DNA of 62,000 bases from positions 1-62,000 of the forward strand of contig CAJNDS010000258.1 in NCBI GenBank assembly GCA_905221605.1, in the 5' to 3' direction. This stretch comes from Symbiodinium natans. Lineage: Eukaryota; Sar; Dinophyceae; Suessiales; Symbiodiniaceae. The translations under genes and the position numbers were made by a program. Of the stretch, positions 10,307 to 20,056 are shown one piece after another (positions within the stretch are counted from its first letter, which is position 1; each line of letters starts with the position of its first letter). The notes under the pieces were generated by a model, which worked only from the letters and a program-made list of their open reading frames with translations, did not search any database and was not told where the DNA came from.

Positions 10307-11636
10307 CTGCGCGAATTCGGGCAGATGCTCAACATTGCTCAACTCTGCACGGTGGTACGTGACGTGAGCTTGGACAACACAAGGTAGTGCGTCGCAAAGA
10401 CTCTTCAAGACCAACCAGCCACTGCGAGTACAGATTCTGCACTCAGACCGCCCCCCGCATGAAAACCCACTCTACATTCTGTGACCCTGAACCCGCTCCT
10501 GCATCACCTCGCTCAGAACGTCCCCCGCTGGCTGGCCACTCGCCGTGGCCGTGGCGGCGGCATGCAATGCCGCCGGGTCGACAGAAAGCCAGAGGAAGAA
10601 CCTCCATGGCTTTGACACGCGACGTGCGAACGGATACCGTGACGTTGCTTGGGGTTTGGGACTCAGGGCTCTCCAGCCGTCTGCGAGGGAGCGCCACCTT
10701 TTTGGGATTTCGCCGTCACTCCGTCACTCCTTTAAGGCACTCCTGTCATCTCCTGTCGGATGACTTGCGATTCCGGCTCATGGAATAGGTGCCAAGCGGT
10801 TTCAGTTTGTCAGGCCCACGTGTGTGAACATGAAGTGACCCAGCGAGCCGTATGGGATCGCATGGGGTTTATGGAAGTTTGGGGTTTGTCACTCCTGGGT
10901 CCAAGTTTCTGGGGTTCATTCGTGCATTCTCTGCCTGAGAGATAAGTCGCCGAGCTGGCAGGCGTTCTCTGGGTGGTAGTCGAACGCATAGCTCTGTGCC
11001 AGCGCGAATTCCTCCAGTCAGAGAACCGTTCTACCATGCTAGGTCAGAATCATGGTAGAAAGAGCAGGCTGTCGAATCCTTGGCGAGGAGCTGCGGTCTA
11101 TCCAGATACCTCCAGAGCTGTGTTTGGCAACTGGGCGCGTAGCGCTAAGCTGCAAGCACAGAATAGTATAGATCGTGGGCTTCCCAAGGGAGGTGCCACG
11201 CACGCCTACCAGTATCATGCACGTCTTTGGCACCATGTGCATTACTGAACATGGAAGCGCTTGCTCTGTGTCCATCTTGAAACAGAAGCTTGTAGTCTGG
11301 GCGCGGACTTATCCGCGTATATCTCGAAGGTTCGGCGTAAAGCTCCCCAATCCTGCTCAAAACGTGAGCATGCACATCCGATAGCAGAGCAGGAAAGGTG
11401 CAAACGCACCGGACCCCAACTGATGCGAGCTGGGATGTGGCGCAAATCAAGTTTGCTATTGGTCAGGACCAGTATGTTGAGCTGAGGCGCGCACTATGTC
11501 AGCATAGAAGTACTCCTTGCATGACAAGTCGAAGTCCTCGCGAGCCATCGTTGTGCCATGGGGGCAACTCAGCCCCTGCAGATGGACTCCGGGAAGGGGG
11601 TCTTGGGAATTTAAGGCTGACATCCAGCTAGTTCAT
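10307..11636. other. No defined gene
   Basis: A minus-strand frame at 11145-11450 (…ALLSDVHAHVLSRIGELYAE…) has protein-like composition but no clear splice boundaries. The rest shows nothing that can be supported. Confidence 0.4.
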
Positions 11637-11755
11637 ATGATGTAGGGTTTATATTTCTTGTACCCCCAAAAGGACACCCGGTATATACACTCACCAATTT
11701 TAAAACGGAACCTTATATACACTCACCAAAAACAGTAATATAAACCCTACTTCAT
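11637..11755. mobile_element. Small terminal-inverted-repeat element (MITE-like)
   Basis: A 119-bp element with 19-bp terminal inverted repeats, ATGAWGTAGGGTTTATATT, matching at 18 of 19 positions (11637-11655 and 11737-11755). Inside there is a direct repeat of TATATACACTCACCA near 11682 and 11715. No coding sequence and no clear target-site duplication. Confidence 0.65.
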
Positions 11756-11909
11756 CTGAGGTAGCAGATAAAATCTCCCAAAGGGAGAACCGTCACACGT
11801 AGATGGTCACTACCAGACCTCTGGACGCGGCCTGGAGGCCAGAAGAGCACCAAAGAAGCCACAGCCTCAAGAGCCTTGGCGCGGACGATCCAAAGAAGAG
11901 TCCCAGAGC

Positions 11910-12094
11910 AGGGTTTAGGGTTTAGGGTTTAGGGTTTAGGGTTTAGGGTTTAGGGTTTAGGGTTTAGGGTTTAGGGTCTAGGGTTTAGGGTTTAGGGTTT
12001 AGGGTTTAGGGTTTAGGGTTTAGGGTTTAGGGTTTAGGGTTTAGGGTTTAGGGTTTAGGGTTTAGGGTTTGGGGTTTAGGGTTTAGGGTTTAGT
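11910..12094. repeat. Interstitial telomeric array (TTTAGGG)n, about 26 units
   Basis: Nearly perfect TTTAGGG heptamers on the plus strand with two variant units (TCTAGGG and TTTGGGG). TTTAGGG is the telomeric repeat reported for dinoflagellates and plants. Unique sequence on both sides shows that this is not the chromosome end. Confidence 0.95.
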
Positions 12095-12831
12095 AGCTTG
12101 CATACTGCCCAGCAATGGACCCCTCACTTGGCAGATCAGCACGTGCTTCTCTGGGCCTCTAGGCACTCCAGGCCATTTTGGGCCACCTCTCCACGGCTTC
12201 GTACCACCTGGGGTCCGGGCACCGGTAGCCGTACGCGTGACTGCCATGGCCAAGACATGGCGCACCCATTGGATCTTGTGAGGTTTGGAGCTACTATGAG
12301 CTACTGAAGCCTCATTCAGGGTTCAAGGCTGTGTGGCTGAAATGCACGTTGACGCGAAGATCGATACTTCGCCTGTTGCTGTTGGTGAATAGCTTCTTGG
12401 CAGCAGCAGCAGCTAGAGGCAGCAGAACGATGATGAGATCACCACCCAGACTCTCAGCAAATTCGTGGTAGCATGTGAGAGCGCGACGTCATCGCCGCAA
12501 CTCTTCCGAACGACGAAACACAATTCTCACTGCCGTGCAGCGGAGGGAGCCTGCGCCCACACAAGTGCATGTTCTGACAAATAAACGAAAACTAGGGCAG
12601 CTTCTCCATGTCTGGATCAGCCGATGGTGAGCTCCACGACTGGACCAGACAGTGCTTCTCCACCCAGTGCCCACTTTCAAACACAAAACAAGCTCCAACA
12701 CCGTAAACCGGCAACCCACACAGGCAAACGTATGGCTTCTGCGACGACAAAGCTTCAACATTGTTGGAGATATGGGCCTTAGGACTCAGGTGTGATGGCT
12801 TGGGCCTGCCTGTGCCACGCTATCTCGTTCC
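12095..12831. other. Noncoding stretch between telomeric array and tandem gene array
   Basis: No supportable gene. A short minus-strand frame at 12489-12761 has no splice or domain support. Confidence 0.5.
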
Positions 12832-13244
12832 CCAACATGAGCCGCATCACGGCCGATTACCCTTTTCTCAAGCAGCACGCGATCTGAAGTCAGAACCTAA
12901 TACTGTTGGTACAGAGCCGTAACCCATCATCTCGAAGCGTATTGCAGCAAGTCCTGGTGGTCATCTGCATGAAGACCGCCAGATCGTGCGTCGCATCTGA
13001 AAATCCCGAGCAGGCAGCACGATCTGTGCTACAGCTATCAGCTACTGCTCGCCCTTCTCACATTCCCCTCCCAATGACGGGGCCGGTCAACAGAGGGCCT
13101 CTGTCGCGCTACACTGCCTGGTGTTTGCAGGTGGTTCGTCTGTTCAAAGCCGTGCGGCGACAGCAGTGCGCTGCCTCAAAAGACGGCACCGACCGCATGG
13201 ATCTGCACAGTTGCCCCGCCAAGAACACGACATCCCTGTCATCG

Positions 13245-13890
13245 TCATAGATCCTCCTCGGGATCTCTCTCTTCCAGCGCGGGCATTACATCCAGATCCC
13301 GGCATGCGGGAACCTGTCCAGGCAACCCTTCAGCTGGTCTGTGGTCACATGCCGCCAGGCGCCAACTGTCGTTCCAGAGCTGGCAGCACTGGTGACACGT
13401 GTTGCGGCAAAAATGAGGCCGCTCTGGCACTGTTCGCCATTTCTGCCTCCCCAACACTTCTCGCATAAACCTCCTCTCTGCCACCACCATCGGATATGTG
13501 AGAAAAGGCTCGTAAGGATGATCCAGGGGTGGTGGCTCCTCACGTTCTTGTGGAGCATCCTGCGGGTTCGTTGCCACTTGGCTTGCCAGACCTGCTGTCA
13601 CCTCTGCCGCCTTGCAAACCTTCAGATCCTTCGGGAGGCTGCGGCTCCTTGTCCTCCTCCTTTTCGGGGTCACGGGCTTCAGCTCGATGAAAGTATTGCT
13701 AACTCGCAATTTGACAATCACCTGCTCGTCTTCGCAACCCTCAGCTCCTGTGTCTCGCTGTTCCGCTGTTGCCGCGCGAGGTATCGATGTAAGCAAGGCT
13801 TCCTCGCTGGGCGACAGCCGGTGCCGAGGGTAATCTTCTAGCTTGGGCCTCTCCCAGCAGCAGCAAAAAAGACGCCTGCGTTCCGCCCAT
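13245..13890 (-). pseudogene. Array copy 1: frameshifted 214-aa ORF
   Basis: This copy aligns throughout with the intact copies but has six A residues at 13865-13870 where copies 2-4 have five. The extra base shifts the frame about eight codons after the ATG at 13890. The remaining 183-aa frame from 13796 is unchanged. On the coding strand it is the last, downstream-most copy. Either a pseudogene or a sequencing error in a homopolymer; the sequence alone cannot decide. Confidence 0.75.
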
Positions 13891-14485
13891 GGTCCACCCC
13901 AAATTCAAACTGTGCTCGGGCTTGACCACGGCTGCGGCAGAGTCAGAGAAGTGAAGATCATTGGGAAGAACTCTTTATGTTTTATTGCTATCTCGCTCCT
14001 CGAGAACCTTCGTTTGAGTGGCAACGGTTTCAAGCCTTGCATCGTGATTTCCATCAAGTCCCAACATGAGCCGCATCACGGCCGATTACCCTTTTCTCAA
14101 GCAGCACGCGATCGAACCTAATCCCGTTGTTCCATGACACTTCCGGTCGGCACAGAGCCGTAACCCATCATCTCGAAGCGTATTGCAGCAAGTCCTGGTG
14201 GTCATCTGCATGAAGACCGCCAGATCGTACGTCGCATCTGAAAATCCAGAGCAGGCAGCACGATCTGTGCTACAGCTATCAGCTACTGCTCGCCCTTCTC
14301 ACATTCCCCTCCCAATGACGGGGCCGGTCAACAGAGCGCCTCTGTCGCGCTACACTGCCTGGTGTTTGCAGGTGGCTCGTCTGTTCAAAGCCGTGCGGCG
14401 ACAGCAGTGCGCTGCCTCAAAAGACGGCACCGACCGCATGGATCTGCACAGTTGCCCCGCCAAGAACACGACATCCCTGTCATCG

Positions 14486-15130
14486 TCATAGATCCTCCTC
14501 GGGATCTCTCTCTTCCACCGCGGGCATCACATCCAGATCCCGGCATGCGGGAACCTGTCCAGGCAACCCTTCAGCTGGTCTGTGGTCACATGCCGCCAGG
14601 CGCCAACTGTCGTTCCAGAGCTGGCAGCACTGGTGACACGTGTTGCGGCAAAAATGAGGCCGCTCTGGCACTGTTCGCCATTTCTGCCTCCCCAACACTT
14701 CTCGCATAAACCTCCTCTCTGCCACCACCATCGGATATGTGAGAAAAGGCTCGTAAGGATGATCCAGGGGTGGTGGCTCCTCACGTTCTTGTGGAGCATC
14801 CTGCGGGTTCGTTGCCACTTGGCTTGCCAGACCTGCTGTCACCTCTGCCGCCTTGCAAACCTTCAGATCCTTCGGGAGGCTGCGGCTCCTTGTCCTCCTC
14901 CTTTTCGGGGTCACGGGCTTCAGCTCGATGAAAGTATTGCTAACTCGCAATTTGACAATCACCTGCTCGTCTTCGCAACCCTCAGCTCCTGTGTCTCGCT
15001 GTTCCGCTGTTGCCGCGCGAGGTATCGATGTAAGCAAGGCTTCCTCGCTGGGCGACAGCCGGTGCCGAGGGTAATCTTCTAGCTTGGGCCTCTCCCAGCA
15101 GCAGCAAAAAGACGCCTGCGTTCCGCCCAT
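14486..15130 (-). CDS. Tandem-array protein, 214 aa, copy 2
   Basis: The ATG at 15130 sits in an ideal ACCATGG context, 41 nt downstream of a pyrimidine-rich AG acceptor. I chose it over the longer GTG-started frame for that reason. Sequence features: a Cys-rich start (SFCCCWERP), an acidic region, a strand-like VIVKLRVSNTFIELKPV segment followed by a basic KRRRTRSRSLPKD patch near residues 90-102, a Pro/Glu-rich linker, and a cysteine/histidine cluster HFC-x3-C-H-x2-C-C near 165-175 that could bind metal. No family recognised. A hydrophobic strand followed by an Arg/Ser basic patch recurs in dinoflagellate proteins as I remember them, which is unverified. This copy differs from the others by A to V near the C-terminus (VMPAVEERD). 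Confidence 0.65.
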   Translation of the reverse strand: MGGTQASFCCCWERPKLEDYPRHRLSPSEEALLTSIPRAATAEQRDTGAEGCEDEQVIVKLRVSNTFIELKPVTPKRRRTRSRSLPKDLKVCKAAEVTAGLASQVATNPQDAPQEREEPPPLDHPYEPFLTYPMVVAERRFMREVLGRQKWRTVPERPHFCRNTCHQCCQLWNDSWRLAACDHRPAEGLPGQVPACRDLDVMPAVEERDPEEDL

Positions 15131-15171
15131 GGTCCACCCCAAATTCAAACTGTGCTCGGGCTTGACCACGG

Positions 15172-15192
15172 CTGCGGTAGAGTCAGAGAAGT
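15172..15192 (-). promoter_or_regulatory. Conserved 3' acceptor upstream of the array ORF
   Basis: A CT-rich tract followed by CGCAG lies 41 nt before the ATG. It is present in all four copies (AG at 13932, 15172, 16412 and 17652); copy 2 has A in place of a G inside the tract. Dinoflagellate nuclear mRNAs are known to be trans-spliced, so this is a candidate spliced-leader acceptor. It could equally be a cis-intron acceptor. Confidence 0.45.
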
Positions 15193-15725
15193 GAAGATCA
15201 TTGGGAAGAACTCTTTATGTTTTATTGCTATCTCGCTCCTCGAGAACCTTCGTTTGAGTGGCAACGGTTTCAAGCCTTGCATCGTGATTTCCATCAAGTC
15301 CCAACATGAGCCGCATCACGGCCGATTACCCTTTTCTCAAGCAGCACGCGATCGAACCTAATCCCGTTGTTCCATGACACTTGCGGTCGGCACAGAGCCG
15401 TAACCCATCATCTCGAAGCGTATTGCAGCAAGTCCTGGTGGTCATCTGCATGAAGACCGCCAGATCGTACGTCGCATCTGAAAATCCCGAGCAGGCAGCA
15501 CGATCTGTGCTACAGCTATCAGCTACTGCTCGCCCTTCTCACATTCCCCTCCCAATGACGGGGCCGGTCAACAGAGCGCCTCTGTCGCGCTACACTGCCT
15601 GGTGTTTGCAGGTGGCTCGTCTGTTCAAAGCCGTGCGGCGACAGCAGTGCGCTGCCTCAAAAGACGGCACCGACCGCATGGATCTGCACAGTTGCCCCGC
15701 CAAGAACACGACATCCCTGTCATCG

Positions 15726-16370
15726 TCATAGATCCTCCTCGGGATCTCTCTCTTCCAGCGCGGGCATTACATCCAGATCCCGGCATGCGGGAACCTGTCC
15801 AGGCAACCCTTCAGCTGGTCTGTGGTCACATGCCGCCAGGCGCCAACTGTCGTTCCAGAGCTGGCAGCACTGGTGACACGTGTTGCGGCAAAAATGAGGC
15901 CGCTCTGGCACTGTTCGCCATTTCTGCCTCCCCAACACTTCTCGCATAAACCTCCTCTCTGCCACCACCATCGGATATGTGAGAAAAGGCTCGTAAGGAT
16001 GATCCAGGGGTGGTGGCTCCTCACGTTCTTGTGGAGCATCCTGCGGGTTCGTTGCCACTTGGCTTGCCAGACCTGCTGTCACCTCTGCCGCCTTGCAAAC
16101 CTTCAGATCCTTCGGGAGGCTGCGGCTCCTTGTCCTCCTCCTTTTCGGGGTCACGGGCTTCAGCTCGATGAAAGTATTGCTAACTCGCAATTTGACAATC
16201 ACCTGCTCGTCTTCGCAACCCTCAGCTCCTGTGTCTCGCTGTTCCGCTGTTGCCGCGCGAGGTATCGATGTAAGCAAGGCTTCCTCGCTGGGCGACAGCC
16301 GGTGCCGAGGGTAATCTTCTAGCTTGGGCCTCTCCCAGCAGCAGCAAAAAGACGCCTGCGTTCCGCCCAT
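15726..16370 (-). CDS. Tandem-array protein, 214 aa, copy 3
   Basis: Intact copy, starting at the ACCATGG codon at 16370 and ending in TGA. The peptide carries VMPALEERD near its end, like copy 4. Upstream lies the full 595-bp spacer with the same acceptor at 16412, so any promoter, trans-splice and polyadenylation signals are duplicated with the gene. Confidence 0.65.
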   Translation of the reverse strand: MGGTQASFCCCWERPKLEDYPRHRLSPSEEALLTSIPRAATAEQRDTGAEGCEDEQVIVKLRVSNTFIELKPVTPKRRRTRSRSLPKDLKVCKAAEVTAGLASQVATNPQDAPQEREEPPPLDHPYEPFLTYPMVVAERRFMREVLGRQKWRTVPERPHFCRNTCHQCCQLWNDSWRLAACDHRPAEGLPGQVPACRDLDVMPALEERDPEEDL

Positions 16371-16965
16371 GGTCCACCCCAAATTCAAACTGTGCTCGGG
16401 CTTGACCACGGCTGCGGCAGAGTCAGAGAAGTGAAGATCATTGGGAAGAACTCTTTATGTTTTATTGCTATCTCGCTCCTCGAGAACCTTCGTTTGAGTG
16501 GCAACGGTTTCAAGCCTTGCATCGTGATTTCCATCAAGTCCCAACATGAGCCGCATCACGGCCGATTACCCTTTTCTCAAGCAGCACGCGATCGAACCTA
16601 ATCCCGTTGTTCCATGACACTTGCGGTCGGCACAGAGCCGTAACCCATCATCTCGAAGCGTATTGCAGCAAGTCCTGGTGGTCATCTGCATGAAGACCGC
16701 CAGATCGTACGTCGCATCTGAAAATCCCGAGCAGGCAGCACGATCTGTGCTACAGCTATCAGCTACTGCTCGCCCTTCTCACATTCCCCTCCCAATGACG
16801 GGGCCGGTCAACAGAGCGCCTCTGTCGCGCTACACTGCCTGGTGTTTGCAGGTGGCTCGTCTGTTCAAAGCCGTGCGGCGACAGCAGTGCGCTGCCTCAA
16901 AAGACGGCACCGACCGCATGGATCTGCACAGTTGCCCCGCCAAGAACACGACATCCCTGTCATCG

Positions 16966-17610
16966 TCATAGATCCTCCTCGGGATCTCTCTCTTCCAGCG
17001 CGGGCATCACATCCAGATCCCGGCATGCGGGAACCTGTCCAGGCAACCCTTCAGCTGGTCTGTGGTCACATGCCGCCAGGCGCCAACTGTCGTTCCAGAG
17101 CTGGCAGCACTGGTGACACGTGTTGCGGCAAAAATGAGGCCGCTCTGGCACTGTTCGCCATTTCTGCCTCCCCAACACTTCTCGCATAAACCTCCTCTCT
17201 GCCACCACCATCGGATATGTGAGAAAAGGCTCGTAAGGATGATCCAGGGGTGGTGGCTCCTCACGTTCTTGTGGAGCATCCTGCGGGTTCGTTGCCACTT
17301 GGCTTGCCAGACCTGCTGTCACCTCTGCCGCCTTGCAAACCTTCAGATCCTTCGGGAGGCTGCGGCTCCTTGTCCTCCTCCTTTTCGGGGTCACGGGCTT
17401 CAGCTCGATGAAAGTATTGCTAACTCGCAATTTGACAATCACCTGCTCGTCTTCGCAACCCTCAGCTCCTGTGTCTCGCTGTTCCGCTGTTGCCGCGCGA
17501 GGTATCGATGTAAGCAAGGCTTCCTCGCTGGGCGACAGCCGGTGCCGAGGGTAATCTTCTAGCTTGGGCCTCTCCCAGCAGCAGCAAAAAGACGCCTGCG
17601 TTCCGCCCAT
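16966..17610 (-). CDS. Tandem-array protein, 214 aa, copy 4 (first on coding strand)
   Basis: Intact and identical in peptide to copy 3 as far as read by eye. Array sequence continues only about 97 bp upstream of its ATG before unique DNA starts at 17708. If the spacer carries a promoter, this copy would either use a different one or be read from upstream as part of a polycistronic transcript. Confidence 0.65.
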   Translation of the reverse strand: MGGTQASFCCCWERPKLEDYPRHRLSPSEEALLTSIPRAATAEQRDTGAEGCEDEQVIVKLRVSNTFIELKPVTPKRRRTRSRSLPKDLKVCKAAEVTAGLASQVATNPQDAPQEREEPPPLDHPYEPFLTYPMVVAERRFMREVLGRQKWRTVPERPHFCRNTCHQCCQLWNDSWRLAACDHRPAEGLPGQVPACRDLDVMPALEERDPEEDL

Positions 17611-17707
17611 GGTCCACCCCAAATTCAAACTGTGCTCGGGCTTGACCACGGCTGCGGCAGAGTCAGAGAAGTGAAGATCATTGGGAAGAACTCTTTATGT
17701 TTTATTG

Positions 17708-18634
17708 ACGGCCTTGGCTTGCAGCATAACGTCTTGGATAGGCCAATGAATTGGCAGGCTTTCGATCATGGAGGCATGGAGCGCCTCCAAGAAGAGCCCG
17801 CCACAGAAGTCTACCCACAAGAAGCTACAGTATCTAGCAAATGACGGTCTCAGATCAAACTCAGATTCTTCAGATCTGAGGAACCTTAGCCTTCAGACAT
17901 ATGCCAGCCAGGCGTCCTGAGCTCCGGAGACCTCGTCTTTTTCGGCCGCGCAGTGGCATGATCCGCGTCAGGCAAATTGAACGATCTGCCATCACGGCCT
18001 ACAAGTGACTTGGATGCCCAAGTCGGCCTTGAGGCTAAGCAAAGATAAGCACGAATTACGGCTGCTCCCAGGAACATGATTTCATCTTGGCTCCGGGAGA
18101 GCCATCAAACAACATCCCGGACTGCCTGGACAGAGGGGGACTGGAACTACAGCGGGCTTCCTGACTCTTCAAGCGTGTGCCTGTAGCACATAGTGTCACA
18201 TAGAGGGTTCACTGTACACTGTCATCGCAGCAGTGACTTAGGAATCGGAGCCAATGGCATCGACAGAAGCCCAAAGTTAAAAGAGGGACCATACCAAGCC
18301 AGAACCTCACAGGCCTGGCCCTCTGACCCCCGCAGCCCGAATTTCCGTGCAGGTTTAGGAGCGCCTCTTCATGTCTCTGGCCTCACGGGCCTCCTTACTT
18401 TACTAAGAACTGGCTACAAGTACTGCAGGTGACTTCTGTGGCTGCTCCGTGTCAGAGAGACAACGGAGTCAACAGCTTCCAGGGCGGCCAATAAACCTGG
18501 GGTCCACGCTTGGTTGCAATTTGCACGGAACAAGACAACATCCGAGACAAGCAAGTGTCAAGCGTCCCTGGTATGCCATCTACCCTGCTGCATCCACATG
18601 TCAAGAGCCGGCATGGAGCTGCAAATGCACACAC
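17708..18634. other. Noncoding stretch after the array
   Basis: No supportable gene. A minus-strand frame at 17886-18077 is short and lacks domain or splice support. This would be the 3' region of the gene whose exons lie at 18635-20056. Confidence 0.45.
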
Positions 18635-18850
18635 CCCTGACAGCGCATGGCACCAACATGCTGAGGCACAGGGTGCGAGCCAATCGCTTTGGTGCTAGAG
18701 CTTCTCCGCTGTCCTTGAGAAGCATTCGAGTGACAAAATGCTGTTGAAGCTTGCAGCCCCTCAGCATAAGCGCTCTCAGGGTTTCGAGAAACAGGCAAGC
18801 GTCATCATCAGAGGCTTGTCCACTGCGTCGCTTGCGGCCCCTCGCAGGAC
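18635..18850 (-). CDS. Exon of an unidentified minus-strand gene (A4)
   Basis: Bounded by a GTAACAG acceptor and a CAGGG|GTGTG donor. The only open phase encodes an Arg/Lys-rich start (GPARGRKRRSGQ) and then helical sequence (DDDACLFLETLRALMLRGC and LQQHFVTRMLLKDSGEAL). The phase does not join directly to the exon at 19013, so another exon lies between them. No family recognised. Confidence 0.5.
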
Positions 18851-19012
18851 CTGTTACTTTCACAGGATGGTTAAGGAAGGAACGGCACGTATTCAACACC
18901 ACAACCTAGTGCAGGCGTTTGTGGCAGCACAGGCCTCCCTCTACATGAAGAGCCTGTGCCTCGGAAGCTCGGAACATCCAAAAAAGAGGGAAAGTGCCAA
19001 GAGCTTACTCAC

Positions 19013-19156
19013 ACTGACTGACCCCTCTTGCTCCAGAAACTCGTCTCTGCATCGACCCCAATACTGACAAGCAGCAATGAGGTCGCTAATGTCGATCTCT
19101 AAGCCATCCATATCCTGTCGGAGCTGGAGCCGCCGGTCGCGTGTTTCTTCACGCAC
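19013..19156 (-). CDS. Exon of an unidentified minus-strand gene (A3)
   Basis: Exactly 48 codons in phase 0 between a TTGAAAG acceptor and a strong AGT|GTGAGT donor. The peptide is charged and helical: REETRDRRLQLRQDMDGLEI, then DLIAACQYWGRCRDEFLEQE. Clean boundaries and phase make this a reliable exon. The function is unknown. Confidence 0.6.
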
Positions 19157-19318
19157 CTTTCAAGACTCGGGCACGAAAAGGTCTTCAGAGAGCAGTCCGC
19201 AGCAAGTAGCTACAGATCTTTCCTTGCATGCAGGTTCCCGACACTTCCAGAAAGGGCCCTGCAGTGCCCCCCGAGGCTGCCCCTGGGCCTCCTCCCAATT
19301 CGGCAGGGAAGAAGCGAC

Positions 19319-19467
19319 CTCATGCAGTTGAGAACAGTCCAAGAAAGCGAACAAGAAGGGCTGAGGCGGCTGAGGCCAGGGGAACCCAGCCTGGTCGATT
19401 TTGACTGTCTGCAGGCACTGGATGAGCCCTCGGAGGATGGGCTTCAGCTGGGCCTCCACGATGCTTA
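19319..19467 (-). CDS. Exon of an unidentified minus-strand gene (A2)
   Basis: Acceptor GATCAG and donor CATGAG|GTCGCT enclose an open frame reading VEAQLKPILRGLIQCLQTVK followed by an aromatic/proline stretch (FPWPQPPQPFLFAFLDCSQ). It precedes the 19013 exon by about 160 bp and reads like the same protein. No family recognised. Confidence 0.55.
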
Positions 19468-19957
19468 CTGATCTCCGAAGAAGATTTAGCCTGCTTTAGT
19501 GCTAGTAGTAGGGATGTTTAGGGTTGGAGTCTAGAAGGCCTCGAGTGTGACAACTCTGCATGGAAGACCAGCCTCGCCCGAATCTTTGGAGCGCTTTTCA
19601 GACCACTTTGTGGAGATCTCCTGGCAAGCTTCTGAGACCTCGGCGAGCAGGCTCCCACGCAATCGACAGAAGCCCTAGATGCGGCAGACAGCGGAGGAAG
19701 ATTCAGCGAGATATCAGCTACAAGAAACACAAGAAACAACCTGACTTTTTGAGCAATGCATGTGCTTCCCCTTCCTGGCCCTGCCTCCCGAGCGACGAAG
19801 GGCCAGAAGTCCCCAGCAGCCGAGAGGGGAGCGGAGCAAGAACGGCCGACGGCCTGCTCAGTCCCGGTGACATCTGGTAGCCCCGTGGTCTGGATTCTGG
19901 AGATGCTTGCGGTACACGCGCCGTGCAGAGCGTACAGAGAGAGTGCCGATCCTGCAC

Positions 19958-20056
19958 CGGCACAATTGCTGCCCGCAGCAGCTCCGCCAGCAGGGGTTCC
20001 TCGTCAACATCCAAGCCTGAGGCTTCCAGAGACACAAGCAAGGCATGGGAGTGGCT
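19958..20056 (-). CDS. Exon of an unidentified minus-strand gene (A1)
   Basis: Exactly 33 codons in phase 0 between a GATTCCAG acceptor and a CCG|GTGCAG donor. It encodes HALLVSLEASGLDVDEEPLL and AELLRAAIVP, an amphipathic helical stretch. It is the most upstream exon identified for this gene; the start codon was not found. Confidence 0.55.

Larger units (their letters stand above)
12832..17707. repeat. Four-copy head-to-tail tandem array, 1.24-kb unit
   Basis: Four near-identical units repeat with a period of 1240 bp (stop codons at 13245, 14486, 15726 and 16966). The first unit is about a dozen bases shorter in its spacer and diverges near 12895-12915. The last breaks off at 17707 after TTTATTG. 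Only a few substitutions separate the copies, so the array is young or is kept uniform by gene conversion or unequal exchange. Each unit holds one minus-strand ORF of 645 bp and a spacer of about 595 bp. Confidence 0.97.

Noticed and set aside
11910-12094. Chromosome end
   Set aside because: Unique sequence lies on both sides and the other arrays are equally internal.
12906-17562. Plus-strand ORFs of 115, 116 and 166 codons repeated in every array unit
   Set aside because: They overlap the minus-strand ORF or its spacer, lack the good start context, and their conservation only reflects near-identity of the copies.
12832-17707. CRISPR array or bacterial operon
   Set aside because: Units are 1.24 kb and identical throughout, with no short repeat-spacer pattern; there are no bacterial-type gene clusters in the window.
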